A DNA stretch of 64,000 bases from positions 496,001-560,000 of the forward strand of contig JAZKBK010000001.1 in assembly GCA_040388625.1 (NCBI GenBank), in the 5' to 3' direction. The stretch comes from Gemmatimonadota bacterium (lineage in GTDB: Bacteria > Gemmatimonadota > Gemmatimonadetes > Gemmatimonadales > Gemmatimonadaceae). The notes under the pieces are model-generated. The model searched no databases. It was given only the letters and a program-made list of their open reading frames with translations, and was not told where the DNA came from. Within the stretch, counting starts at the first letter, position 1. Each line of letters begins with the position of its first letter. Shown here in pieces: positions 9,131-17,931 of the stretch. The translations under genes were made by a program, and so were the position numbers.

Positions 9131-9145
9131 TTTCTGAAATATATT
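9117..9145 (+). promoter_or_regulatory. sigma-70-like promoter for rpsA
   Basis: TTGCAA at 9117-9122 (-35) and TATATT at 9140-9145 (-10) are separated by 17 bases, a strong housekeeping-type match. The -35 lies in the last codons and stop region of pgeF. Transcription would start near 9152, leaving a short leader. Confidence 0.6.
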
Positions 9146-9189
9146 TCCAGGTTCCCGTAGAACCGCAGGACCACCCTTTTACCTAGCAA

Positions 9190-11013
9190 ATGCCCGAAAC
9201 AGAAACCCTAACCGGCACGACCGAGCACGCTCTTACAGCGCGGGAAAAGCGCGACATGCAACGTGCACAGCTGCGGCCGCTTGCCAACCTCCGTCCAGAA
9301 CTGTACGACGAAGACGACTACTCGAGCGACGAGCTCGAGGCGATGATGGCGATGTACAACGGAACCATGGCGTCCATCGAGGAAGGCGAGATCGTAAACG
9401 CCAAGGTCCTCGATATCCGGGACAACATGGTGATCCTGGACATCGGCTTCAAGTCGGAGGGAACGATCCCTCTCGAAGAGTTCAAGGACATGCCCGAGCT
9501 CAAGGCGGGCGATTCCGTTGAAGTCCTCCTCGAGCACCTCGAGGACATGGAAGGTTCGGTCGTCCTTTCCAAGAAGAAGGCCGACTTCATGCGCGTCTGG
9601 GAGCGCATCCGCGTCGCGTACGAGAGCGATCAGCCGGTGGCGGGAATTCTCACCAAGAAGATCAAGGGCGGTGTCGTCGTCGATCTCATGGGTGTGGACG
9701 CCTTCCTGCCAGGCTCGCAGATCGCGCTTCGCCGCGTTCCGAACGTGGACGAGCTGCTCGGGCAGACTTTCGACTTCAAGATCATCAAGCTCAACAAGCG
9801 CCGCCGCAACATCGTCGTTTCGCGCCGCGTGATTCTCGAGCAGGAGCGCGCAGGCAAGCGCGAGCGCTTGATGAAGGAGCTTCAGAAGGATCAGATCCGG
9901 AAGGGCATCGTCAAGAACATCACCGACTTCGGTGCATTCATCGACCTCGGCGGTGTGGACGGACTGCTTCACATCACCGACATGTCGTACGGGCGCGTCA
10001 CGCATCCGTCCGAGATGGTGCACATCGGGCAGGAGCTCGAGGTCAAGGTTCTCGACATCGATTGGGAGCGCGAGCGCATCTCGCTCGGCCTCAAGCAGCT
10101 CCAGAGCTATCCGTGGCAGGACGTCGCCGACAAGTACCCGGTCGGCACGCGCGTGTCGGGCAAGGTCGTATCGATCACCAACTACGGCGCGTTCATCGAG
10201 CTGGAGCCGGGCATCGAAGGCCTCGTTCACATCAGCGAGATGAGCTGGACGCGCAATGTTCGTCATCCAAGCAAGATCGTTTCGATCGGCGAGACCATCG
10301 AGGCAGTAGTGCTCAAGGTCGATCCGTCGGAAGAGAAGATCTCGCTCGGCATGAAGCAGACGGAAGAAGATCCATGGATGACGCTGCCGCAGCGTTATCC
10401 GATCGGCATGCGTCTCACGGGCAAGGTTCGCAACCTCACGAGCTTCGGTGCATTCGTCGAGATCGAGCCGGGCATCGACGGTCTCATTCACGTCTCAGAC
10501 ATGAGCTGGACCCGTCGCGTGCAGCATCCGTCGGAAGTGATCAAGAAGGGTGATACGGTGGACGTGGTGGTGCTCAACATCGATCCGGAGAACAAGCGCA
10601 TCTCGCTCGGCCTCAAGCAGGCAGTCGAGGATCCGTGGCTCCGCATCGGTGAGACGTACCCCGTCGGCACCGAGCTGCGTGGACACGTCGTTCGCCTGAT
10701 GGACAAGGGCGTGGTCGTGGACATCGGCAACGACATCGAAGGATTCGTTCCCAACAGCCAGCTCAACTTCGGCAATCCGGTCAACAGTCCGGCTGACATC
10801 GTGTACGAAGCGATGAATCTGGACCTGCGTGTGTTGGAAGTGGATCCAATCCACCGGCGCATAGTTCTCGCGGTCACTGCAATTCCAGAGGAGCAGCCAC
10901 CGCGTCCGGCCGAGCCGAGCAAGGTGATTCCGATGGAGACCGAGGAGTACAGCGTATCGGATTACGCTGCCGAGATTCCGGCAGTTCTTCCGGCAACGTA
11001 CGACGAAGAGTAA
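9190..11013 (+). CDS. rpsA: 30S ribosomal protein S1
   Basis: mRNA-binding ribosomal protein (607 aa) needed for initiation on structured messages. Six S1 OB-fold repeats follow an acidic N-terminal arm, at about residues 65-130, 150-215, 235-305, 320-390, 408-478 and 495-565; repeats 3-5 share the GAFIDL/GAFIEL-...-GLVHISEMSW pattern. No purine-rich Shine-Dalgarno site is visible before the ATG, as is also known for E. coli rpsA. It is followed after 3 bases by the carboxyltransferase gene, so carboxylase expression may depend on the rpsA transcript. Confidence 0.96.
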   Translation: MPETETLTGTTEHALTAREKRDMQRAQLRPLANLRPELYDEDDYSSDELEAMMAMYNGTMASIEEGEIVNAKVLDIRDNMVILDIGFKSEGTIPLEEFKDMPELKAGDSVEVLLEHLEDMEGSVVLSKKKADFMRVWERIRVAYESDQPVAGILTKKIKGGVVVDLMGVDAFLPGSQIALRRVPNVDELLGQTFDFKIIKLNKRRRNIVVSRRVILEQERAGKRERLMKELQKDQIRKGIVKNITDFGAFIDLGGVDGLLHITDMSYGRVTHPSEMVHIGQELEVKVLDIDWERERISLGLKQLQSYPWQDVADKYPVGTRVSGKVVSITNYGAFIELEPGIEGLVHISEMSWTRNVRHPSKIVSIGETIEAVVLKVDPSEEKISLGMKQTEEDPWMTLPQRYPIGMRLTGKVRNLTSFGAFVEIEPGIDGLIHVSDMSWTRRVQHPSEVIKKGDTVDVVVLNIDPENKRISLGLKQAVEDPWLRIGETYPVGTELRGHVVRLMDKGVVVDIGNDIEGFVPNSQLNFGNPVNSPADIVYEAMNLDLRVLEVDPIHRRIVLAVTAIPEEQPPRPAEPSKVIPMETEEYSVSDYAAEIPAVLPATYDEE

Positions 11014-11016
11014 TTA

Positions 11017-12567
11017 ATGACGATGCGCGATAAGCTCGCGCTTCTGGAGCAACGCCGCGCCGAGTCTGAACTCGGTGGCGGCGTTGCTCGTATAGAGGCC
11101 CAGCACAAGAAGGGAAAACTCTCCGCACGCGAACGGATCGATCTGCTGCTCGACGAGGGGTCGTTCACTGAGCTCGACCGGTTCGTCGTTCATCGCAGCA
11201 CCGACTTCGGCCTGGAAGAGCAGAAGTACTACGGCGACGGAGTCATCACCGGATGGGGCCGCATCGACGGCCGGCAGGTGTACGTGTTCTCGCAGGACTT
11301 CACGGTATTTGGCGGATCGCTATCGGAATCGTTCGCCGAGAAGATCGTCAAGGTGATGGATCTCGCGATGCGGAACGGCGCACCGGTGATCGGGCTCAAC
11401 GATTCGGGCGGCGCGCGCATTCAGGAAGGCGTGGTTTCGCTCGGCGGCTACGCGGAAATATTTCTGCGCAATACGCTGGCGTCCGGCGTGATTCCGCAGA
11501 TCTCGGCGATTCTCGGGCCGTGTGCCGGTGGCGCGGTTTACTCGCCCGCGATAACCGACTTCACGTACATGGTTCGGCACACCTCGTACATGTTCGTAAC
11601 CGGCCCCAACGTGGTGAAGACCGTGACGCACGAAGACGTCACTATGGACGAGCTTGGCGGTGCGGACACGCACATGATGAAGTCGGGCGTGTCGCACTTC
11701 ACGTACGACAGCGAGCCGGAGTGCATCGCCGCCATTCGCGACCTCATGCGGTTCATTCCATCGAACAACATCGACGAGCCGCCGCGTGGTGCGGGCACCG
11801 ATCCGCGCGACCGGCGTGACGAAGCGTTGCTCGACATCGTGCCGGACAACGCCAACAAGCCGTACGACATGCACGAAGTGCTGAACCGCGTCATCGATGA
11901 CGGCGAATTCTACGAGGTGCAGAGCGAATTCGCGGAGAACATCATCTGCGGATTCGCCCACCTTGGTGGATTCAGCGTCGGGATCGTTGCGAATCAGCCG
12001 GCGATGCTGGCCGGTGTGCTCGACATCAACGCGTCGGTAAAGGCTGCACGGTTTATTCGATTCTGCGATGCGTTCAACATCCCTGTCGTGACATTCGTCG
12101 ACGTGCCGGGTTTTCTACCGGGCGTGGGGCAGGAGCACGGCGGGATCATCAAGCACGGTGCGAAGTTGCTGTTCGCGTATTGCGAGGCGACGGTGCCCAA
12201 GCTGACCGTCATCACGCGCAAGGCCTATGGCGGCGCGTACGACGTGATGAGCTCCAAGCACATCCGCGGCGACTTCAATGTTGCGTGGCCCACGGCGGAG
12301 ATTGCCGTCATGGGGCCGAAGGGCGCTGTGGAGATTCTGTTCAGGAAGGACATCGTCGGAAGTTCCGATCCCGTCGCCGCGACGGACAAGAAGATCGCCG
12401 AGTACGTGGAAAAGTTCGCGCATCCGTACGTTGCGGCCGGCCGCGGCTACATCGACGACATCATCGACCCGCGAGATACGAGGCCCGCACTCATCGACGC
12501 GCTTGAAAGTCTGCGCGGCAAGCGGGACAAGAATCCGCCAAAGAAGCACGGAAACATACCGCTCTGA
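11017..12567 (+). CDS. pccB: acyl-CoA (propionyl-type) carboxylase, carboxyltransferase beta subunit
   Basis: Biotin-dependent carboxyltransferase (516 aa) that moves CO2 from carboxybiotin to an acyl-CoA. It has the full crotonase-fold pair of the PccB/MmdA type, not the split AccA/AccD type. Visible: [37 protein letters not shown] and [25 protein letters not shown]. No zinc-finger leader like that of AccD is present. It overlaps the biotin carboxylase gene by one base (TGATG). The substrate (acetyl-, propionyl- or another acyl-CoA) cannot be decided from sequence; no methylmalonyl-CoA mutase gene is in the window. Confidence 0.93.
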   Translation: MTMRDKLALLEQRRAESELGGGVARIEAQHKKGKLSARERIDLLLDEGSFTELDRFVVHRSTDFGLEEQKYYGDGVITGWGRIDGRQVYVFSQDFTVFGGSLSESFAEKIVKVMDLAMRNGAPVIGLNDSGGARIQEGVVSLGGYAEIFLRNTLASGVIPQISAILGPCAGGAVYSPAITDFTYMVRHTSYMFVTGPNVVKTVTHEDVTMDELGGADTHMMKSGVSHFTYDSEPECIAAIRDLMRFIPSNNIDEPPRGAGTDPRDRRDEALLDIVPDNANKPYDMHEVLNRVIDDGEFYEVQSEFAENIICGFAHLGGFSVGIVANQPAMLAGVLDINASVKAARFIRFCDAFNIPVVTFVDVPGFLPGVGQEHGGIIKHGAKLLFAYCEATVPKLTVITRKAYGGAYDVMSSKHIRGDFNVAWPTAEIAVMGPKGAVEILFRKDIVGSSDPVAATDKKIAEYVEKFAHPYVAAGRGYIDDIIDPRDTRPALIDALESLRGKRDKNPPKKHGNIPL

Positions 12568-14069
12568 TGTTCAAGTCCGTTCTCATAGCAAATCGCGGCG
12601 AGATCGCGCTGCGCGTGATCCGCGGCTGTCGTGAGCTTGGCGTGCGCTCGATCGCAGTGTACAGCGACGCCGATGCGGGTGCACCGCACGTGCGTGCGGC
12701 CGATGCCGCCGTCAACATCGGCCCCGCGCCGTCATCACAGAGCTATCTGCTCGGCGATCGCATCATCGAGGCTGCGCTCAGCGACGGCGCGGAGGCGATC
12801 CATCCCGGCTACGGGTTTCTGTCCGAGCGCGAGTGGTTCGCGCGTGCAGTGCGCGATGCGGGCCTCGTTTTCATTGGACCGCCGGCCGAGGCAATCGCTG
12901 CGATGGGCAGCAAGACCGCGGCGCGTACGCTTGCCGTCGCGCACGGCGTTCCCGTGGTGCCAGGCACCACCGAATCGATTGCCGATGCTGAGCACGCTGC
13001 TGAAATAGCATCGAAGTTCGGCTATCCAGTGCTGCTGAAGGCCGCCGCGGGCGGGGGCGGCAAGGGAATGCGTGTGGTTCGCGAGCCGTCTGAAATTGCG
13101 GCGTCCTTCGACGCTGCACGGCGCGAGGCGAAGAACGCATTCGGCGATGACGCGATCTATCTCGAGAAATACATCGAAGGTCCACGCCACGTCGAGATCC
13201 AGATCATCGGCGACATGCACGGGAACATGGTTCACCTGGGCGAGCGCGAGTGCTCGGTGCAGCGCCGCCATCAGAAGATGATCGAGGAGGCGCCGAGCGT
13301 TGCGGTGAGTCCGGAGCTCCGCGCCGAGATGGGCGCGACAGCGGTGCGTGCTGCGCGCGCGGCGGGTTACGTGAATGCAGGCACCTGCGAGTTTCTGCTC
13401 GCACGCGACGGGAGCTACTACTTCCTGGAGATGAACACCCGGCTCCAGGTCGAGCATCCCGTCACGGAGTTGGTGACGGGAATCGATCTCGTTCACTGGC
13501 AGTTGCGAGTCGCATCAGGTGAGCCGCTCGGCTTCGCGCAGGACGACATCTCGCCAAAGGGCTGGGCGATGGAATGCCGGATAACGAGCGAGGATCCCGC
13601 CAACGACTTCCTGCCATCGACGGGGCGCGTCTCGTATCTGCATCTTCCCTCGGGACCCGGTGTGCGCTGGGATGGCGGCATCGAGATTGGCAGCGATGTG
13701 TCCCTGCATTACGACCCGATGCTCGCGAAGTTGATAGTTCACGCGCCGACCCGCGAGCTTGCGGTCGAGCGAATGCACCGCGCTCTGTCCGAGCTTGTAA
13801 TCGGCGGCGTGGAAACATCGCGTGAATTCCATCTGCGTGTGATGGAAGATTCGGAGTTTCGTGCTGGTGCGATCGAGATCCAGTGGCTCGAGCGTCGGCT
13901 AGCCTCGCTCACCACCGACGCAGGCACCGAAGATGGTGCAATGCTAGCTGCGTTGGCTGCTGCGCTGCTCGCGGAATCCGAGTCGGGTGTGCGCGCAGCC
14001 GTGCCGTCGCAGCGGGAGAGCGCCGTGTCCGGGTGGCAACGCGCCGCGCGTCAGGAATCGATCGGTTAG
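12567..14069 (+). CDS. accC: biotin carboxylase subunit of acyl-CoA carboxylase
   Basis: ATP-dependent carboxylation of biotin with bicarbonate (500 aa). The N-terminal Rossmann region (LIANRGEIALRVIRGCRELG), the ATP-grasp glycine-rich loop (KAAAGGGGKGMRV), the HVEIQI strand, the ECSVQRRHQK segment and the EMNTRLQVEHPVTE catalytic block are all present. The last ~50 residues are an Ala-rich linker; no biotinyl domain is attached, since the carrier is a separate gene (15313-15813). The start overlaps the pccB stop, and the stop overlaps the methyltransferase GTG (TAGTG). Confidence 0.93.
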   Translation: MFKSVLIANRGEIALRVIRGCRELGVRSIAVYSDADAGAPHVRAADAAVNIGPAPSSQSYLLGDRIIEAALSDGAEAIHPGYGFLSEREWFARAVRDAGLVFIGPPAEAIAAMGSKTAARTLAVAHGVPVVPGTTESIADAEHAAEIASKFGYPVLLKAAAGGGGKGMRVVREPSEIAASFDAARREAKNAFGDDAIYLEKYIEGPRHVEIQIIGDMHGNMVHLGERECSVQRRHQKMIEEAPSVAVSPELRAEMGATAVRAARAAGYVNAGTCEFLLARDGSYYFLEMNTRLQVEHPVTELVTGIDLVHWQLRVASGEPLGFAQDDISPKGWAMECRITSEDPANDFLPSTGRVSYLHLPSGPGVRWDGGIEIGSDVSLHYDPMLAKLIVHAPTRELAVERMHRALSELVIGGVETSREFHLRVMEDSEFRAGAIEIQWLERRLASLTTDAGTEDGAMLAALAAALLAESESGVRAAVPSQRESAVSGWQRAARQESIG

Positions 14070-15316
14070 TGTCACGCACCGTAAGCCTCACGATCGATAC
14101 GATCGCCGCCGGCGGTGATGGTGTAGCCCGTAACGAGGGGCTTGTCGTGTTCGTCCCGCGCACCGCTCCAGGTGATGTGGTAACCGCAAGCGTGTCCGGA
14201 AAGGGTCACTTCGCGCGCGGGTCGCTGCGCACGATCCTGCGGCCCTCAGCGGTGCGGATTGAGCCGCCGTGTCCGCATTACACCCGTGATCGCTGCGGCG
14301 GCTGCCAGATTCAGCACATCCAGTACTCTGCGCAACTCGACGCCAAGCAGCGCATCATTGCCGATGCAATGCGCCGGATCGGCAAGCGCGACATCACGCC
14401 GCCGGAGGTTGTGCGGAGCACCGAGAAGTGGCGCTATCGGGCCAAGCTGACGCTTGCCCTGCGTCGTCGTTCCGGTGGATGGATCGCCGGACTGCACCCG
14501 TATGACGATCCCGGTCGTGTGTTCGCGTTGTCGGATTGTCCGATAACAGACCGCCGCGTCGTCGCTGCGTGGCGTGAGTTGCTGGAGGCCTCGGAGTTCT
14601 TCCCGGACGCAACATCGTTGCGCGGGAGCGTGCGCTGGACCGACGATGGTCCGACGTTCGTGCTGATTGGCGCCACGCGATGGAGCGATCATGCACGCTT
14701 CTTCGCGGCAGTGCCGACACTCGCGGCCTTGTACTGGGAGCCGGACGACGCTCCGCGAAAGCTGCTCGGGAACCGCCGCGTTCGCGCGACACCGGCGGCA
14801 TCGTTCGCGCAGGTAAACCCCGTCGTTGCTGCAGTGTTGCGCGAATACGTACTCGGCGTCGTGAGGTCTTTCAACCCGGCGAGCGTGATCGACGCGTACT
14901 CGGGATCAGGTGATCTCGCCGTGAATCTTGCAACTACTGGAATTTCAGTAGTTGCGATCGAGCTCGATCGTGATGCAGCGCTGTGGGCCGAGCAGCGGCT
15001 CGCGCCGCCATCGCGCTCAATCGTTGGTCGCGTCGAGGAAGTTCTACCGCGTCTGGCACCGGCCGACGTCGTCGTGGTAAATCCTCCGCGAAGCGGTCTC
15101 CATGCCGATGTCACCGAAGCAGTCGCCGAGATGCCGGGGGTCCGCGCCGTGATCTACATCAGCTGCGACCCGGCCACGCTCGCACGAGACGTTGCGCGCC
15201 TGTCCGGCTATTCGATTCAATCAATTAGAGCATTCGATATGTTCCCACAGACGTCCCACGTGGAGACGGTCTGCGTGTTGACGCCGGCACATTCGACCAA
15301 CCTTCCCGCACGATGA
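14069..15316 (+). CDS. rlmD: TrmA/RlmD-family RNA (uracil-5-)-methyltransferase
   Basis: SAM-dependent m5U methyltransferase (415 aa), likely acting on 23S rRNA. An N-terminal TRAM-like segment (TIDTIAAGGDGVAR) precedes an iron-sulfur cysteine cluster (CPHYTRDRCGGCQIQ plus a later Cys). The SAM site is DAYSGSGDLAVNLA, and the substrate and catalytic region is NPPRSG with IYISCDPATLARD (catalytic Cys). GTG 14069, one base inside the accC stop, is preferred because the frame upstream is antisense-like filler within accC. It sits unexpectedly between the two biotin-enzyme genes and overlaps the carrier gene by 4 bases. rRNA versus tRNA target is inferred from the family. Confidence 0.85.
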   Translation: MSRTVSLTIDTIAAGGDGVARNEGLVVFVPRTAPGDVVTASVSGKGHFARGSLRTILRPSAVRIEPPCPHYTRDRCGGCQIQHIQYSAQLDAKQRIIADAMRRIGKRDITPPEVVRSTEKWRYRAKLTLALRRRSGGWIAGLHPYDDPGRVFALSDCPITDRRVVAAWRELLEASEFFPDATSLRGSVRWTDDGPTFVLIGATRWSDHARFFAAVPTLAALYWEPDDAPRKLLGNRRVRATPAASFAQVNPVVAAVLREYVLGVVRSFNPASVIDAYSGSGDLAVNLATTGISVVAIELDRDAALWAEQRLAPPSRSIVGRVEEVLPRLAPADVVVVNPPRSGLHADVTEAVAEMPGVRAVIYISCDPATLARDVARLSGYSIQSIRAFDMFPQTSHVETVCVLTPAHSTNLPAR

Positions 15317-15813
15317 AGTTTCTCGTAGATGTAAATGGCGCGCGCCATTCCGTACTCACCGACAAGAACACTGCAACAATCGAAGGCGCGGCGAACGCTG
15401 CGACACTCGACGTCGGGAACGGCACTCCGGCCAGAACGTTGCGCATCGGTGATCGCGTCGTTCGAGTCATCGTGCATGCGCGCGAAGGCAAGGGACGCTA
15501 TGTCCTCGACGTGAACGGCCATCGTTATCACGTCGAGGCGTTGGGCGAGCGGGCACGCGCGATTCAGGAGCTTGCCGCGCGCTCGGCGCCACCGGCAGGA
15601 CCGGCGCCTGTGGTCGCGCCAATGCCGGGGCTTGTCGTGCGAGTCAACGTTGCCGTCGGCGACAGCGTGACGGCGGGGCAGGGAGTGCTCGTGATGGAAG
15701 CGATGAAGATGGAAAACGAGCTGCGTGCGTCCGCGGCCGCGACCGTGAAATCAATTCGCGTGACGCAGGGGACCGCGGTAGAAAAGGGAACGGTGTTGAT
15801 CGAGCTGGAGTGA
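15313..15813 (+). CDS. biotin carboxyl carrier protein of acyl-CoA carboxylase
   Basis: 166 aa. The C-terminal biotinyl domain contains the biotinylation motif EAMKMEN, with the preceding PMPGLVVRVNVAVGDSVTAGQ hairpin. The N-terminal part (MKFLVDVNGARHSV... GRYVLDVNGHRYHVE) resembles the linker/BT domain found in propionyl-CoA carboxylase alpha chains, joined by an Ala/Pro linker. It completes the carboxylase encoded by the preceding genes. It starts at an ATG overlapping the methyltransferase stop (ATGA) and ends 8 bases from the convergent TonB-plug gene. Confidence 0.9.
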   Translation: MKFLVDVNGARHSVLTDKNTATIEGAANAATLDVGNGTPARTLRIGDRVVRVIVHAREGKGRYVLDVNGHRYHVEALGERARAIQELAARSAPPAGPAPVVAPMPGLVVRVNVAVGDSVTAGQGVLVMEAMKMENELRASAAATVKSIRVTQGTAVEKGTVLIELE

Positions 15814-15821
15814 GGTTGCTG

Positions 15822-16679
15822 CTATCTCGTCCAGATGTAGATCACACCGCATTCCGAATCGCTCAGACTTGCAGGGGTTTCTGCGCCGTCCTTGTATATC
15901 TCGATCGCGGCGATGTCCCTTGGTGAAACCGCATCGAACCCTCCCGCTGCGCCAGCGATATTTGACGGATCGCTGCCGGAGCTAGCGCTACTCGGCATAC
16001 TGCTCATTACAGCGCCGTCCACCACGACAGTCATCCCAGTTATGCAGGCGTTCCCATTGATGGTCTGCACACCACGGGCACTGCGGACCACTAGCGTATG
16101 AGCATAATCCACTACGGCAACGCCGGTAACGTGGCGGAAAATGTCCGAAGTGGTGCGGGGATGAAAACTCTCGATCTGTGCCGCGGTCAAATATGTTCCG
16201 ATGCCCGTGCGCATTCGGTCGGCAACACCCGGCGGTAGATGCACCAGCTCGCCGCTCACGGCCTGGACTGTTACTCGCGACAGCGTCATCGGAAACGGTT
16301 CGACGACAGCGTCGACCGAGATGGTTGCATTTGGCTCGACTACTACGGATACGGTGGTCGGCATGATGCCGATCCGGCGAAAGCGGATCAAATGCGGGCC
16401 AGCGGGGAGGCTGTCGATGCGGAAGGCACCGCCGGCTCCGCTGCGCGTCCGAATCAGCGAGTTGTCTATCGCGACGACCTCCACTCCGAGCAGCCATGCT
16501 CCGCTCGTGTCGCGCACGCTCCCGTCGATCGCCCCGTACGCTGCAGGAACACTGGCGACGTGTGTTGCATTCGCCTGTGCCGCTGCATTTGCGCGCGGAA
16601 GCAGGAATGTCCCGGTCCCGAGCAGGATGGCGGCGACCACAACAGGCATGCGCGGCGCCCCTGCACGCGATTGGGTCAC
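15822..16679 (-). CDS. carboxypeptidase-regulatory-like / stand-alone TonB-receptor plug protein
   Basis: 285 aa exported protein. A signal peptide (PVVVAAILLGTGTFLLP...ANAAAQ) is followed by a carboxypeptidase-regulatory-like beta-sandwich (GAIDGSVRDTSGAWLLGVEVVA... GAFRIDSLPAGPHLIRFRRIG) and a TonB plug-like domain (TAAQIESFHPRTTSDIFRHVTGV... DIAAIEIYKDG). The 22-strand barrel of a TonB-dependent receptor is absent. The GTG start overlaps the SGNH lipoprotein stop by 4 bases (GTGA). Third gene of a FadL-lipoprotein-plug string, so an outer-membrane role beside FadL is likely. The exact function is unknown. Confidence 0.75.
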   Translation of the reverse strand: MTQSRAGAPRMPVVVAAILLGTGTFLLPRANAAAQANATHVASVPAAYGAIDGSVRDTSGAWLLGVEVVAIDNSLIRTRSGAGGAFRIDSLPAGPHLIRFRRIGIMPTTVSVVVEPNATISVDAVVEPFPMTLSRVTVQAVSGELVHLPPGVADRMRTGIGTYLTAAQIESFHPRTTSDIFRHVTGVAVVDYAHTLVVRSARGVQTINGNACITGMTVVVDGAVMSSMPSSASSGSDPSNIAGAAGGFDAVSPRDIAAIEIYKDGAETPASLSDSECGVIYIWTR

Positions 16680-17917
16680 GGACCACCAGCTGCTATCGAG
16701 GTGCCGTACTTGGTATTGATCGCCGCCACGAGCGCCGCCGTAATCTGACGGTTCGCAACGACGGTCGGATGGATTCCATCCAGCGAGATACACGCACCGA
16801 ACGGCGCGGTGGCATTCGCCAGATCGGGAACGATGTTGATGCAACCGGTGCCGGGCGTTTTGAGCGTTGCGAGCAACGGATTGGGGTCGTAGTAGGCCCA
16901 TCCGTTCGCCGCGGCAGCTGCCTGGATCGTTGCGTTGTAACCGGCGACAGTCGCCGTGAGGCTCGCCTGCTCGGTGCTATCGAGGATGAAGATGTCGCCA
17001 ACCAGCGTTCCCGGAATGGAATTCTTCGCGCAACCAATTACCGGTGGATGGGCTCCGGAACGTATTTGCGCCAGGATCTCGATCGAGATGAGCGCCTGAT
17101 TTCCGGGTGCGCTGAGACAGTTGGGAAGAATCGTCGTCGGTGCACCGGCGAACTGATCGAAACCGGCCTTGAACGCAGGATTCTGCAGCGCGGCGACGGG
17201 AAAGAGTGCGGGAACTGCCGTCACGTTGACCACGCCGAGCAGAATCGCGCCTTTCAGCGTGGGAATCGCGATGAGGCCGTTCACCATCGCCGTGTAGTTG
17301 GTCTTGAACGCGGCCTGTGAGGTGACCCCCGCCGATACTCCTGCCGTCGGCACGAGGATGCCGGAGAGCGCCGCGCCGAGCACATCGTTGTTCCCGATCC
17401 ATGCGGAGACGAAGGTTGGACTGGCGTCAGCGGCCTTCGCCACCTGCGTCTTTCCGCCGAGGAACAGCGTGGTCAGCGTGTTGGACGCCGCCGTGCTGGC
17501 GCTGAACGGGTCGAGCGACGTCGCACCGGGAACTGCAACGTTGTTGAGCGCGACCGCGGTGTTGGGGGTGCGCAGAGAGCATGTAGTTGCCGTGCCGTTG
17601 GCCAGTCTCGCTTGCGTCTGAAAGTTGACGATTGGCGGCGGACATCCAGCGCCCGCAAGCGACGCGTAGACGTATCGCGTCTTCATGGCCTGCGCGAGCA
17701 GCGACGGGTAGCTCAGCCTCTGCGTGCTGTCGTCGATGCCGCCGGATTGGTAACCTGCCGTGAGGCTGTTGCCGAGCGCGACGTAACTGGTGAACAGCGA
17801 GTTCGCAGCAACGTTGGGCGGGACTACTGCCGTTGGCCCGTTGTCCCCGCATGCTGACGTGAGCGCGAGTATGACGGCGCTCGCAACCGCGCCGATTGTA
17901 TTCCTTGAGCGAATCAT
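16676..17917 (-). CDS. SGNH/GDSL-type lipoprotein hydrolase
   Basis: 413 aa with a lipoprotein signal ending in LTSAC-G. SGNH blocks are visible: YVALGNSLTAGY (block I, GNSL in place of GDSL), WIGNND (block III) and DGIHPT (block V, catalytic Asp-His). Such enzymes are esterases or lipases anchored to the outer membrane. It lies between a FadL-type transporter and a TonB-plug protein on the same strand, which suggests release of fatty acids from esters for FadL import. The substrate is inferred from context only. Confidence 0.8.
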   Translation of the reverse strand: MIRSRNTIGAVASAVILALTSACGDNGPTAVVPPNVAANSLFTSYVALGNSLTAGYQSGGIDDSTQRLSYPSLLAQAMKTRYVYASLAGAGCPPPIVNFQTQARLANGTATTCSLRTPNTAVALNNVAVPGATSLDPFSASTAASNTLTTLFLGGKTQVAKAADASPTFVSAWIGNNDVLGAALSGILVPTAGVSAGVTSQAAFKTNYTAMVNGLIAIPTLKGAILLGVVNVTAVPALFPVAALQNPAFKAGFDQFAGAPTTILPNCLSAPGNQALISIEILAQIRSGAHPPVIGCAKNSIPGTLVGDIFILDSTEQASLTATVAGYNATIQAAAAANGWAYYDPNPLLATLKTPGTGCINIVPDLANATAPFGACISLDGIHPTVVANRQITAALVAAINTKYGTSIAAGGP

Positions 17918-17931
17918 TGGATTCTGCGCGG

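Noticed and set aside
9208-10491. 427-codon open frame on the minus strand opposite rpsA
   Set aside because: Complement of a strongly biased GC-rich gene; its Leu/Asp/Arg/Val/His-rich translation has no recognisable domain and rpsA on the plus strand is certain.
16496-17320. 274-codon plus-strand frame opposite the SGNH lipoprotein
   Set aside because: Arg-rich, no domain, and the minus-strand frame has lipobox and SGNH motifs.
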